A DNA stretch of 64,000 nt, taken from Diplosphaera chodatii. Taxonomy: Eukaryota > Chlorophyta > Trebouxiophyceae > Prasiolales > Stichococcaceae. Below the pieces are notes generated by a model, which worked only from the letters and a program-made list of their open reading frames with translations, was not told where the DNA came from and did not search any database. Positions 23,755 to 36,210 of this stretch are shown here, piece by piece (positions within the stretch are counted from its first letter, which is position 1; each line of letters begins with the position of its first letter). The position numbers and the translations under genes are program-made. Location of the stretch: NCBI GenBank assembly GCA_032358165.1, contig JAALGY010000002.1, forward strand, positions 62,001-126,000. The letters are read 5' to 3'.

Positions 23755-25494
23755 GCAAAGAGCGAACTGCTCCTTTGTTTGACGCCGTGCAACGCTTCAA
23801 ACGATGCCGTTGCCTGCACGGAGGCAGTGCTCGGATTGCGATTTGGGCATGATTGACATGAATATCGAGCTTGGTCTATTGCTCATGAAAACATATGATG
23901 GCCACTGGAACATGTGGACCCTTTTCCAGCATACAACATGGCTTGCCTGGTGACTCTGTAAAGCATTTATGATTTCATAAACAATACAAACAAGGCAAGA
24001 CAGCCATGGTTAAATTCAGGAATATGGTAAGCAGCAGCAGACACTAGCACCTCGACAGCAGCACCAGCACAGACAGCTGACGCCCAACAACGCTCATGAT
24101 TCTGTGCTGTGATGCCGCATGCCCCAAACCAGCCCCACACAAAACGCAATGAGACCGGAGTCTGCACTACCCCGCCAATCGTTATTGCTGGCATGCACAT
24201 TGCCCTTGTTGCAGTTGGGACACAGCGCAACTGTTTCAATTGGGCCACAGCCGCCGCAGCAGCCATAGAAAGCAAGACCGTCACAAAGCTGCTGACAACA
24301 CCTTCTACAGCCGCTGCCGGGCTTCAACCATCAGCTGCACCATCGGCACCCTGCGCGCCGCCAAACACCCCGCTGACGAGTGCCACAGCCGGCTGGGAGT
24401 TGGGTGCAGGCGGTTGCAGGGCTCTATAGTGCGCAGCGCGTAGAGCATGTTTCCTGGCAGCCCAGCCCATACAACCCACACTGCATCAGCGGCGCGGCTG
24501 TCATGAGGGTCGCCTGCTGGCATTGACAGCAGCTCATCTAAGTGCAAGCCCAGTAGAATGCGCGTGTTCTTGTCAGCAGGCTGCCAGAAATGCAGCTCTC
24601 ACAGACCATTGCATTTGCGGACTGCTGGTGCAGGCAGTTTTGGCGCCGCCAACCGCACCTGATATTGCAGCACGTCACTTAGGGTGTGCTACTGCACTCG
24701 TGTCAAGGCAAATATCATGGCGCCTCCGGCACCTTTGCGAGATCAAATCTGCAGTTATTGAACTTGCGCTTGACGATCGGAAGTCATCGGCTGTGCACAC
24801 ATGCATTGCCCTGCAAGCAAAACCCTTTACTTGCACATGTTGTTGCTGTTGAAACCTGAGTGGAGAGCATGGCGGCGCACCCCATGTGCTCGTCAGGTTT
24901 TGCACTATATAGACCCACAGCAGCAGTGTGGCGCGCTGCTGCAGTGCTCATATGGAACAGCCACCTGGCCTGCTCTGGTAGCACGCTGCCAGCATCACCG
25001 CCAGGGTTGCTGCTGCCCAACAGCCTAAAGACTGTTACATTGCGCCGTTGCACACCACAGGTCAGCCTGCTGCCGGGGCCGTCACGCCTGATGAAAGGCC
25101 TGCAGGCAATTGTCGTGCTCATCATCGCCCACATGGCACGTCAACAGGGCTGGGGTGCAGGGGTTTTGTCGCAGCCACAGTCAGACAGCATGTGCGCACA
25201 GGTGAGGTTACACGCTGCTCGCTGCTGGTGGTTGCGACCCAGACGCAGCTTCAGCTGGAGCCTGTTACATGCCACAGCGGTTTCAGGTCTGAAGTTCCAG
25301 CAGATGAGGTGTCATGGAGCAACTGCGGCCAGGTACCTTTACAATTTGTCACTTGTTACAGTAGTCCAACTCACAGGGATAAAGACAGGCGCTGGTTCGG
25401 AACGTGTGCGGCGACCATGCACTTGCCTGAGCTTGGCCATCACCGTGTGGCTGTATGATAGCAGCTAGCAGGCATATGAAGCAGCTGATCAGAC

Positions 25495-25520
25495 CTCACG
25501 ACACATCGATGTGTCGTGAG
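25495..25520. repeat. 26-bp perfect palindrome
   Basis: The half-site CTCACGACACATC is followed directly by its exact reverse complement with no spacer. It lies in an intergenic region; it could form a cruciform or be a dimeric binding site. Confidence 0.95.
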
Positions 25521-26596
25521 TGCACCCCGAACACGCCTAGCTTTAGAGCCGTTATGGTAACCTCGTCAGCACCTTGATTTGATGCCTGATATGCTCGGAT
25601 CACGCACGTCATTGTGCACCACTGAGCTCAATGCTCACAGCGAAAGATTTGCAAGTGAACTTTGATGCCACAGCATGACTTTGGCGCAGAGGCAGGACGC
25701 CACTGCTGACAGCTTCGAAAGCAGCCAGAGCAACGTTGTCATTCATTGAGACGGGTCAAAAGCTCAAAACATCGACCGCGCTGCGACTTCAAACTGCACA
25801 ATAACTTCTGCCCCTTGCCGAGGTCGACACGACACGTCACAATAAGAAAGCCTGGCTGACTCAGCAGGTCGGCTCTCATCTCTAAAGCGTGACGCGCAGT
25901 TGCGCAGGAGAATCACGCATGCAGTGCTCACAAACTGGCACGTGACTGTAGCGCAGCACGCTACATTCTGCAATGTCTCACAGCAGTCGCATCAGTACAC
26001 GGTTGGTGCGTGTCATGTTGTCATCACGAAAACACCATGGTCAATTCGTGGAGCTCACAACTGCCTTGCCAGAAAGGCGACTGGTTGGTATGTACTTGGC
26101 CTATCCGCTTCTGCTGGTTGCACACGGCATGCGCAGGTCAACACGCACATAGCAATTGACACGATTGAAAGGCACTCAGAATGTATGAGTGATTTGGCCA
26201 CCCATGCATGCAGGACCACACCGGCTTGTGGATGCAAAACGACACGGCGGTGTCGCTTATCGAGGCCATGGTCTCGCATCGGGGTACTCTCAGCAGGGTG
26301 CTCCTCTGCCGTCGCCGGCAGCTGCAGTGCGTGTTAACAGCAGCGCCAGCTGATCAGCCCTGGGAGCGGGCCACATTACACAAGCCATGCAGGTGCCCAC
26401 TGTCTAGGCAAGAGACTCATGCTGTGTAACGCGTAAATGTAGTTGCACCTATGCTCACATCTAGCCAGGAGGGCACAACAATTCCGAGGTGGCCGATGTC
26501 AGGCCACCAGATGTGCCGAGTACGTTTCTGTTGCAGGCACTCCGACACTCATGTTCATACCAGAATACAGATGCTGTTGCATGTGTCTGCCTGCAG

Positions 26597-26694
26597 GCGG
26601 CTGCAGCTGCGGATCAGCTACGGTTTGGCGATTTCATGCTGCTTGACCTGCATCACAAATTCATCACGCGCTTCATTCTCAATGACATAGCAAG
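26597..26694 (+). CDS. Isolated putative exon, unknown
   Basis: The segment between an acceptor (CTGCAG) and a donor (AAGGTACC) reads through as an Ala-rich start followed by QLRFGDFMLLDLHHK and FITRFILNDIAR, which looks like folded protein rather than random translation. No partner exons could be placed and I do not recognise the family. Confidence 0.25.
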
Positions 26695-28377
26695 GTACCA
26701 GGACATCAACAGTGGGCCACAGATGAGGGGCCTCGACACAAGACAGGTGCATAAGCATGCTTTGAGCCCGGTGCTTGGTCACTTGATTCGCACGGTTGGA
26801 GGTGGAGGTGGCAATCTGCTGAGTGGATATCAGCCCCACTTACTCTTGTCTCACATGGAAAGCAACCAGATCACCATTCGAATGCAGGGCTGTGTGGCTG
26901 CTGGGCAAGATGTGGAACGATGGCATCGGGCTGCTTTACTTACAACTCTCCTCTGACACGTTATGCGCCAAGTCATGAGCGTAAATCGAGTGGCTGGCTG
27001 TGGCAGATGTAGTGATTGGCATCTGACAAGCTTTGCAAAGTTTGTCAACGACACTGCACTCAGCACCAATCTACTCTTCGGCTTTCAAGTGCTAACATGA
27101 CTTGTTTCGATGTGTGCAAATGTATCTGTCAACACCAATGCAATGCACGAGTAGCCGAGTCCTGGCACATGACCAAGAAAGTACTGGCCAGCTAGTTGTG
27201 CTGAACAGGGCGATGTCAAGGTGGACCAAGTACGGTCAAGTCACAACACTTGCACTACATTGCACACGCCGGCATACTGATTTTGTTTGCAAATGCATGA
27301 AGACCTTCAAAGCAGTGTCCATAGGGCTATTGTGTGTAGTATGCTGATGCTGATCGACATCTGCTCTCGACATCGTGCGATGACTGGAAACTGTTGGTTC
27401 TGTTGAGAATGCTCGAATTGTGTCTGATGGGTTGATTAACTGAAGTGCAAGCCACTCGCAAATGCGAGACCAACGGAAAACCACTTGTCAGCATTGGACC
27501 CTGGCAACAGGAAATCGAGCAGCATATCAACACAAGCAATGGGTGTGACAGCAAGACCACCCTGGATGTGTACACATTGCACTGATGTACAGCACTCTCA
27601 CACTCACATGCCACAGGATGACAAAGATAGAGAGTCTGGTATGCCTCAAGCGTAGCGGACCTATGGTGGCCAGTACGGAGCAGACAGTTTCCTCAACAGC
27701 AACGCCTCAGAATCAGGGTTGTGTTGGCTGAGCTGACATGTTGTCAGATTGACCACCCTGCAGGCTACATGCGCGTCATGATGATGCTTAGTAATCCCAC
27801 GTGATGCGACAATGATGACCTGGTGATACCTCTTCCCCAAAACATTGCAATCATTAACATTTGCAGGCACATGACCCATCAATGAACTTCAGAGACACAG
27901 ACAGCTTCGCAACATCCACCAAACATGCTCCAGACATACCATACAACTGATGACTGGGCATGCAGCGGGGCATCACAGGGCGGTTGCCGAGCTTAGGCTG
28001 CGCCTCGCACCACAGTGGTAGGCGCTGCTGTGCCGCACAGTGTCGTGGATCGCTTTGGCAAGCTGCCTAGGTGAGAGGCCTTATCACTCCGGGTGCCCAT
28101 ATCACTGCCACTGCTGGTGTTTGTGCTGGTGTTTGTGCTGGTAGGTGTGGCTTCCGAAGCATCATCATGGCGTATTGAATTTACGACGTGGCGTCATGTG
28201 CGCGCAATCTAGCGTGACCGCCGTACGTGTGCAGGCGTGTAACTGTTATAACTGCGCACGCGCAGCATTGCAAGCAAGGTCGTGCGCTTTCAGGCGCGCC
28301 GCAAGACGCCAGAGCAACGATCGTGCCTGCGATTGAACGACTGTCAAGCCCATCGCCGACTGCATTGCTTTGAGGAT

Positions 28378-31199
28378 ATGGCCACCGGTCTGGTAGCAAT
28401 CGGGATTGACGTGGGCACCACCAACTGGTGAGGTATACCACCATGCACGCTTCACAGGGTTGGCTGCATGCGGCGCACCTGTCAGCCTGCGGAGCAGGCA
28501 CCCCATATGGTGCAGCATCATCTCACCTGTTACCAGCATACCAGCAGATGTGCATGGAATCCTCACCCGCATCTGCTGTGCAGCGCTTGGTGCGATGTCC
28601 TCCACGCTGTGCCGCGCAGCGTTGTGGCTGTGTGCGATGGCAAGGGTCGGCCATACATCATCAAGGACGAGGACGACAGCAGGACGCCATCGTACGTGCG
28701 TTATACTGAGGACGGACAGTGCGAGGTGGGGCAGCTGGCCTACATGGAGCGTTACACCGACCCGCACAACACAGTATGCCACTGTGCACAGCCAGCTTCG
28801 GCGCTGCGGTATGAGCCTGCAGGCGAGGCGCTGTCCGAGAGGGTCGCAGGCTGGTTGGCTCACCTGGCTGTCGTTGGCCAGAGACTGGCTGATTAGAGCT
28901 TGCCAGCTGCCTGACATGCCCTGTGCACATGTGGACCGTTGGCATTATTCTGATAACCAACGCCCTCTGCCAGCAGCGCTAAGCTGAGAGTGGAACCGGC
29001 TGCACATGTTGCTGCCACCAAGGCCTGATTGATGGGCCCGCAGGTGCACAGCGTCAAGCAGATCATCGGCCGCTACTTCCATGATGCCACCGTCCAGCAA
29101 GTCCTGGGCGGCGGGTCCTGGGCATTCCACGTGGCGCCCGGGCCTTTGGGCGAGTGCCGCATCCAAGGTGCGGCACCTCCGCAGCAGGAGGCACCGGCCA
29201 CCCTTGCAGGCTGCTGGTTTTCTGCGGCAGAGGCTGAATGAGGCAAAGCACGTGCGATGACTCGGTCTTGGCCGTTGGCGCCCTGCCCAGGGAGCACAGT
29301 CTGACATCAGGGTCTCATGTGTAGGACCCAGACCCACAGCATTGCTGACGTGTGTGGGCCGCCCCCAACATGCAGTGCCAGTGGCGTCGGGCAGCGCCGG
29401 GCTGGACCTGCTGCCGGAGGATATACTAGCGGCAGTGCTGCGCCACCTGGTCGCCAACGCGGCGCTGAGCCTCCGGGCGGTGGATGCCGCCGTCATTACG
29501 GTGCCCGCCACCTTTGGCTTCAGGCAGCGCAGGGCGACGGAGGCGGCTGCCCACCAGGCCGGCATCCAGGTCCCACTGCCCCTTATGACCTGAGACTACG
29601 CCAGAGAGCGCATCACTACGTGAAATGCACGTCCTGCATCCCCTTTTTACATGGGGCAGTGCACATCCTCCTAACATCAGCTGGATATGCTGCAGAACGT
29701 CAAGCTGATGAACGAGCCGTCGGCCGCGGCATTTGCGTACGCTCAGAGTGTGCTGCAGCCGGTGGCGCATGGCGCTTACGTGCTGGTAAGCCTACTGCTT
29801 GTGCGACTTGGGCAGTTGGCCTGTGGATCAGCATGTCACGGGTAGATCACTGTACATCCTGCAGGAGCGCTCAGTCGTGGTTGGCTAGTTGCAACAGCGG
29901 GCATGTCAGGGTGCGCTTGCTGGCGCTGCAGGTGTTTGACCTGGGAGGCGGCACGCTGGATGTGGCGGTGCCGTACGTGCCCTCCGAGAAACATGTGCAA
30001 GGCGCGATGCTTTAGTGAAAAGCGATGCAGCCAGAGAATGCAGCAGACTTTCCCGACTGCGCTTTCATGCTCGCTGCTGCTGTGCGCGTGTGTCTGCAAG
30101 GGCGGTAGGCATGCAGCCGCTGTATTGGGCGATGCGTCAGACTTCTTGGCCGTCCTGATGCAGACACGGAGGCGGACGGGGACTCAGGCGACCACATGTG
30201 CATCAAAGCGGTGGCGGCAGACCTCACCTTGGGCGGGGACCTGTTCACGCAGCGCCTCACCAACCATCGCCGCACGCGATTCAGGCAATGGGTGCGCACA
30301 AACCACAAGCAGGAATAGATGCCCAACAGGTACAGGTTGCCGGAAGAAAGTGCATATCTGGATATGGGCTAGAACCGCCTGGTGATTTTGGCTGACGTGG
30401 ACCTTGAGTGCCAACAATATCAATTTGTTGTTCACCTGCATTCCTGTATCAGCATGAAATGCTGAGGTCCACACCGCAATCAAGCGATACAGCAGCAAGC
30501 CCCTCCGTCACAAGGGCGGTCTGCAAGAGTCTATGCCGAGATGTCCACATCTGCAGGCAGGTTTCTGAAAGCTGACATGCACAGCTGTTCTGCCTGCAGA
30601 TGTGGACATCTTGCGCTTTGAGTCGCAGCCGGAACCCATGCCAGGACGCAGTTGTGGGACCGGTGTGAGGAGGTGAAGGTGAGGTCCTAGACGTCATGAA
30701 CGACATGTTGCAAGAAGGGTCGCCGAAAAGCGCTTTGAGATGGTGCGTCCTGTTAACACACCAGTGGGCCTGCCTGCTCAGAGCCCGCTGCAAGCTATCA
30801 GCTCTGGTAGTTTGGCTCGAGCATTTCTGCTCAGCAGCATCGCCGCCGTGAAGGGGCAGGGCAACACTACGGGTGCTGATGGGGCAACAAGCCATAAGCG
30901 GGCTCACGACTTTGGTGTCCTTTGACAAAAATAATGTTATAGTTGTATGTTAACTTTGCATGTTGTATGTGAAATGGGCGGCAGCTTGCCAGAAGCTCCT
31001 TTGGGGGACTAACCCTGTGCATAATGTTGCAATTAACGCTGTCAAAGCGGGCGCGGACAAACCTGAGGCTGTCATCTATGCTGCCAGAGCGGCTACCCGA
31101 CCTGGAATCACACGTGATACCTTCAAGGCCGTATGCGCCAACGAGTTTGCCCGCCCGTCAATGCAACAAAACAAGTCCACCAACGCAACCCTATGCTAA
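28378..31199 (+). CDS. Divergent Hsp70-like ATPase-domain protein, apparently truncated
   Basis: Exons: 28378-28427, 28620-28773, 29044-29167, 29376-29569, 29696-29785, 29932-29972, 30141-30291, 30993-31199; sum 1011 nt, 336 aa, ending in TAA. It begins with AIGIDVGTTNC, the phosphate-1 motif of Hsp70. RTPSYV follows, then QIIGRYF, AAVITVPATFGFRQRRAT, NVKLMNEPSAAAFAYA, FDLGGGTLDVAV (phosphate-2 motif), LGGDLFTQRLTNH and ITRDTFKAVCANEF. Known Hsp70s are ATP-driven chaperones of about 640 aa. Here nothing beyond subdomain IIB is found: no second adenosine motif and no substrate-binding domain. One expected exon (the RRLRTACE region) is also missing between 30291 and 30993. It may be a stand-alone nucleotide-binding-domain paralogue, an Hsp110/Hsp70-related protein with unrecognised exons downstream, or a decaying gene. 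The early exons keep clean frames and splice sites. Confidence 0.62.
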
Positions 31200-33000
31200 C
31201 CCAGGCGGTAGATCCCACACTGTGCAGAGCCTGACACGAGGAGACATCGAGTACGACTACATAACGATAGTGTTGGCCCTCTTTGAGGTGATCTGGCAGA
31301 TCCACACCGCTTTTGGTTTCCTTCGACGACGTTGCGAGCCGTGCATGACGGTTGGTTCTGGTCGACGTGTGTGAAGTCGTTGCAGTGCCTGTGCACATCA
31401 GGGTTGTCGCTGATCTTTGACCTAACTCCAGCTGGCTGCTGCAGGATTACATCGCTGGCAGGGGCGGCCCTTGCACTGATGCAACATATACGGTCGATTG
31501 ACGATTTCATCGTTTGCGGGCACAGGTGCATGTCGGTGGGACACCACGAGCCTGGTTCAATGACCATTGACCACATGCTGCGTTAGCATTCTGTCAGCAT
31601 TTCTGGTGCCGTGCCGACATGATCCTACATACCTTGCTTTTCAACAGTTTGATGAGGGAACGATTCACCACAGCATGCTGGGCACCTTCGCCATGTCAAT
31701 ATCGGACTCAGATCATAAACGATATATTTGATCATATGTGCATATGTGCGGCACATCGGCATCTCTTGCAACATCAGGGTAATGACCCTGAAAGCTCAAG
31801 CCACTGCTGGAGCGCAAGGCTATGGCGAATCAGCTGTTTGAAGACCTGCAAATGACGTTCGGGGAGGTATACGCTGATGCAGGCCTGCTACTCTCCCCTG
31901 TACAACACTGAAAACTGAGGCGGAAGCTGCACAAAGCACCGCCGCATCGCGGCCGCGGTGGCCCGTCGCTGATATCACCAGTGAAAACGGGCAATGAGGG
32001 CTGCTAAGAGCACAATGATGTAGACGCTCCGCCTTTGGTTCTCGCTCAAGCGCCACCGAACCGCAGGCAAGCAACATACAGCGGCACGCTCACTTGCCTG
32101 CTAAATCTGCTCTGCTGCTGTGTAACATTTTTACTGTATCTGGAGCGGCGGCGGTGCCGGTCAAGTGCATTGCCCCGATGTTTGGAGGTATGTTGTGCTT
32201 CAGAAAGCTGCGTGTGTTGCTGCAACAGGCAAGCACGGGCTCCTCACTCTGGCGAGCGAGGGTGGGAAAAGGTAGCTGCCGCACACCGCTGTCAAGCAAC
32301 ATGTGGCCGCGCAAATGGCGGGATGCGTATGTTTGCCGGTAGCTCAGAAAACCTGTAACAATCCTCTTGCGCTCTCAGTGACAGAGGACGAGAGGAGAGG
32401 GTGACGTGGGTGGTGGGTGGCACAAAACATCACTCTATGTAAACATGTGAGCATCCCGGATTCCCCCAGCATCATCATGACGGGTGTCCCCCGGGATGAA
32501 GCTGCAATGATGAGGGTAGCTTTTTCAAAGCCAGTTCAGTGCCAGTACCCAGTTCAGTGGTACCGTCTTTCAATATGACAGCCCTTTCCGAAAGTGGTGC
32601 AGGTGGCCCAGTGTCGAGCGTGTTAGCAAACGACGCAGCAGATGCCTGAGTAGCGTGCAGCTTTCTGTTCGTGGCAAAGTCCGTGCCGGGAAAGCGCGTT
32701 TTGAGACGAACGTCTGCTACGTTGTCGTCGTTGGATAGAATCTTGCGGTAAGAGCGGGCAGCTCAGTCATCAACCCTTGGTTCGTTCTGATTTGACATGC
32801 AGACGCTTTGATTGAGCTTATCACGTTGCGTTGTTCTGCAATCAATGCCTTGTAACAGTATATTTGCTCTTCATGCACGTGGCACTGTGTTGCAGCCGAC
32901 ACCGAAAGCACAAGTGGCATTGCACTCTCTTACGTCCGCAACTGATTTCTAAAACTACAGTGGTGCGACGGCAGGTGACGTGACATGCCAACGTTTTGGC
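31200..33000. other. Downstream flank of the Hsp70-like gene, no supported gene
   Basis: Short ORFs only. A TGTAA at 32354-32358 could be a polyadenylation signal. If the Hsp70-like gene continues, its remaining exons would lie here, but I could not recognise any. Confidence 0.4.
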
Positions 33001-33567
33001 ATGGGGCAGCAAACAAGTAAGCGGCGGCAGGCTGCTTCCATCTACGATGACGGGCAGATTCACAAGAACGTGCCCGCGTACCCGCGCGGATCCTCTGGCA
33101 GGTAGCATGCTTCCTAGGACTGTGATGCTTCTAGGCGAAACAGCATGCTCTGACCAAAGCCACCGAGTCATAGGACATCTTCCTATGCGCCCAGGATGTT
33201 GCTTCTGCACGCGAATGTACTGAATGTGTTGGCCGGCAAAGTCAGTCGGAACAGGAACAGCCTTTTAGTGCAAAGCTGACCTGTGGCTGTGCAGGGCCAC
33301 TGACAACGTCCGCGATATCGAGGGAGGGTGCTGCTGCAGGGTGGGTCATGCAGGCGCATGCGGGCTCAGCCGCACGGCGTGCGTGGTGCTCGTAGTGGTG
33401 GCGTTTGCAATCATGGGGGGCCTGGCTACGGGATTGGCCATAGGGCTGAGACCAAAGAAAACAGATGGTGCGGACACCCCAAATGCTTCCACTCCTGCGC
33501 CAAGAACTGCCCCTGTCCGGGCGCCTGCCCCACAAGCTGCGCCTACCGCTGATGAACACCCAGCGCT

Positions 33568-33610
<43 letters not shown>

Positions 33611-34025
33611 TGATGCAATCACCATGCAGAAACAGAAGATCTGGAACCACATGCGCTGCTCATCTGTGTGTGCAGGGCCTGACTCTCAGAGCAACACGGT
33701 TCCGGACGGTCAGCCCTGCTCAACCAGTTCCGACTGCCTCACCAGCGCTACTGCTGCGGTCAACAGTACGTGTTTCAAGTTTTACGGAGGCAGTGCTGAG
33801 ACACCAGAGAGTCGCTGCATCAGCCGGCTGCCGGACGGCGCTGAGTGTGCAAGCGGGGGGAATGGTGATGACTGCTTATCTGGTGGGTGTGAACGCATTG
33901 GTGGTGAATGGAGATGCTTGACATCTGAGGGCCAACCTTGCAGTGGCCCTGGGCAGTGCGCAGAGTCTCTAAGCTGTGCATCAGCGGACAACTTTTGCAT
34001 GTCTCTTGCACCTGGACCTGGCTAG
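33001..34025 (+). CDS. Type II membrane protein with Cys-rich ectodomain, unknown function
   Basis: Three exons: 33001-33101, 33340-33467, 33676-34025; 579 nt, 192 aa, phases closing. A basic cytosolic N-terminus (MGQQTSKRRQ, with Gly2 as a possible N-myristoylation site) leads to one TM segment, ACVVLVVVAFAIMGGLATGL, then RPKK. The outer part has three Cys-rich units built on the pattern G-x-x-C-(x)n-C with DGQPC, DGAECAS and EGQPC at similar positions. The Cys spacing recalls small disulfide-rich extracellular modules, but I cannot assign a family. An uninterrupted alternative reading (33552-34025) would translate the CTG run as a poly-Leu signal peptide. I prefer the spliced model because it explains the TM exon and closes all phases. 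Confidence 0.6.
33570..33608. repeat. (CTG)13 microsatellite, intronic in the preferred model
   Basis: Thirteen pure CTG triplets lie between exons 33340-33467 and 33676-34025. In unspliced RNA they would read as poly-Leu or poly-Ala depending on frame. Confidence 0.9.
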
Positions 34026-34879
34026 CTGTGTGGACGAAGCATACCTGTGAGGGCTCCTCACCAGACTGCAGTCACTAATTGATGCCGGTGCTGGCACTAC
34101 GAGTCGATGGAAGTTGTACTGGCTGGTAGAAACGATGAGTCGCTTGAAGCGAGGGGGCATTATTAGATGCTAGTGTTAACATGAAGCCGTATGCCAGGCC
34201 ACATGCATACGTACAGATCATCGATTAGCAGCAGGAGACCAGTGATGTGCAAGAGCGCAACCTGACTCACACCACTTTCCACACACCTCACTTCAACCCT
34301 GTTACTTCAACCCTATCCGATCCTTGATTCCGTCCTTGCCCTACATTCCGTCCTTGCATGTCGGGACGACCTGCATCGTCCAGCGCCTTTCCTACCACTA
34401 TCTAGTGTGCTGACGTCCAACGTCGACCTTGACGCAGCCTCGAACTTGTACGTCATGCTGCAGATGGGCAGGGTGTGCCCCTGGTTTGCAGCACGCCGCA
34501 ACTGCAAGAATTATCGAACCGTCCCAACGTGCGACAATGCCAATGCACTGTCTGTCCAGCACTCCCGACCAACAGCCAGGTTTCTGAACTCGACAGGGTG
34601 TCGGTCCTAGTCCCGCAACGGCGCCAACTGCCCCGCGAACGCCGCCGAATCGTCTGCAGCACCACGCACCGACCTGAGCCACCACTAGCAGCAGGCCAGT
34701 GCACGATGCAGACGGTGGCGATGCATGCCATGCAGCTACAGCACAGCTGGCGGCAAGCCGCGCATCGCCTGGTCCAATGCACAGATGGTGGCAACGGCAG
34801 GCTGGACTGCTGTGGTCCACAGTCTTTGTTCAGTCTATTTAATTTTAGTCTATTGAATTCTGCTGAGGGATGTAGCTCA
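34026..34879. other. Intergenic stretch without supported gene
   Basis: A pyrimidine-rich tract at 34265-34360 has short direct repeats (TTCAACCCT twice; ATTCCGTCCTTGC twice, allowing one change). No gene could be supported. Confidence 0.5.
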
Positions 34880-36210
34880 GGGTGCCTACTCAGCAGCGAA
34901 TCGGCCTCGTGCAGCGAGCACGGGGGCTTGGCGGGCGTCCAGCCGCAGACTTTGGAAATTAGGGTTCCTGGATAGCGCGCGTCCTTCATTCGGCCCAGAA
35001 TCGCCACCACCACGTCCACACCCTGCACAGCATGCGTCAACCTGGTCAGGGACACGTACTACGTGTTACGGTAACACGGTGCAATGAAGGCAGGGCCTGC
35101 TGGAATGTGCAAATGTTACTTGGCGTTTGCTTGGCCGTGCTAGAAGGCAGGTAGGCGCCCGTAAGAAAATGCAGCTGCTGAGTAGACACAGGGTGGGCGG
35201 GAGGACCAGCAGCATGGTCTGGCATTCCAATGCCACGGAGTTCACCTGGTTCAGCGCCGTGCTCTGTATCTTCCAGGGGCGCCCTTTGAAAGCCCTCTCA
35301 CCGCCACCAGCACCTGCCGGCACAACTCTGCAGGGCGCACAACAGCAGCAGGTCAGGCAGTCTGTCCGCGAGCAACTGCAAGCAAGATGCTGTCCATGCA
35401 TTGCAGCTGGGTTGCCAGGCAGGTGCTTGTCTGGGCTTTACATCAGGCAGCGCAGCGCCTGCCCGCTGTTGCGTGGAACCCCACAGGCTGGCGCACCCTC
35501 AGTGCTGTGTGATGGCTGGCAGCTGGGCCGTGTCACGGGGCGCCCCGCCGCCGCAGCCTCCCCACACAGCTGCCGTGCCAGGTGCCAAGGGCAAAAGCAT
35601 CTTGTCGCTGCCGGCGTGCGGTGGTCCGCGAATGCTGGATGGGGCGCATCTGACAGCAGCACGCTGTATGCTGCCACCGCCTGCCAATGGCCAGGCTGGC
35701 AGCCTTGCCAACCGTTGTCCAGCAGATGAAGTATGACCTGAGGCTGCTGCCCCTAGCATGATTGCCTTTCCAGTTCTGCAGCTCTCCCTGAACTCTGCAA
35801 ACTGAAATCCGAAATTGGTGGCTGCCCCTGCGAAGGTGCTGTGATGCATGTCAGCAACGGTGGTCCATGCTCGCCTGCATGTCAGAGGGCCGGGTGATGT
35901 TGAGGCCCTTCAGCGCCTCAACCATCTCAGGCGAGCCGCGAACCGCCTGGGAGCTCCGCAGGGTGAAGTACACCGTATTTGCCGGCCGGCACGGGGCACT
36001 GCCGCCGTCTGCCGCCCCGGCCCCTGCCCCTGTCGCTGGCGCTGCCTCCACACTCTGCTGCAGCACTGCTGCCGCCGCTGCCAATGATTTGCGACTTTTG
36101 CAACCGACGCACCGGTCACCCGCTGCTGCGGCCGCCGTCACGGCAAACTGTGTGCACCAGCTGCTACTATCAGCTGCTGCATGGCTAGCAAGACGGTCTG
36201 CGGCATGCAA
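34880..36210 (-). pseudogene. Decayed DEAD-box RNA helicase (N-terminal RecA part)
   Basis: Read on the minus strand, the pieces occur in helicase order. A Q-motif segment lies at about 36005-35885 (VYFTLRSSQAVRGSPEMVEA, then LNITRPSDMQ). A motif I-like segment lies at about 35640-35560 (AGSDKMLLPLAPGTAA), where the GxGKT Walker A lysine is lost. Motif Ia is at about 35325-35260 (ELCRQVLVAVRGLSKGAP, then STALN after a frame change). Motifs Ib and II are at about 35025-34900 (GVDVVVAILGRMKDARYPGT, then HEADSLL). TPGR has become ILGR and DEAD reads HEAD. No SAT motif or C-terminal RecA domain follows. Loss of Walker A, frame changes and truncation point to a pseudogene. The Q-motif exon is preceded by an Ala-rich N-terminal stretch. 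Confidence 0.5.

Larger units (their letters stand above)
23755..28377. other. Long AT-richer stretch with little supported coding content
   Basis: No recognised gene. It contains the TGTAA signal at 23957, a 26-bp perfect palindrome (25495-25520), one isolated exon-like segment at 26597-26694 and a short tandem repeat at about 28113-28142. Base composition falls toward AT between about 25500 and 27900 compared with the flanking genes. Confidence 0.5.

Noticed and set aside
24305..24547. Minus-strand peptide VWVVWAGLPGNMLYALRT resembling the ALG3 VWVVWTGNF segment
   Set aside because: Only a few residues match, neighbouring sequence does not follow ALG3, and nucleotide similarity is weak, unlike the clear copy at 42.1-42.7 kb.
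33552..34025. Uninterrupted ORF with poly-Leu signal-like start as the main gene model
   Set aside because: The spliced model explains the upstream TM exon and closes all intron phases; the alternative is kept only as a possible isoform.
34860..34890. GATGTAGCTCAGGGTGCC resembling a tRNA A box
   Set aside because: No B box (GGTTCRANYCC) or cloverleaf follows at the right distance.
35979..36188. Plus-strand ORF with CDFC and CTSC resembling a zinc ribbon
   Set aside because: It is antisense to the helicase Q-motif region and has no further support; likely chance.
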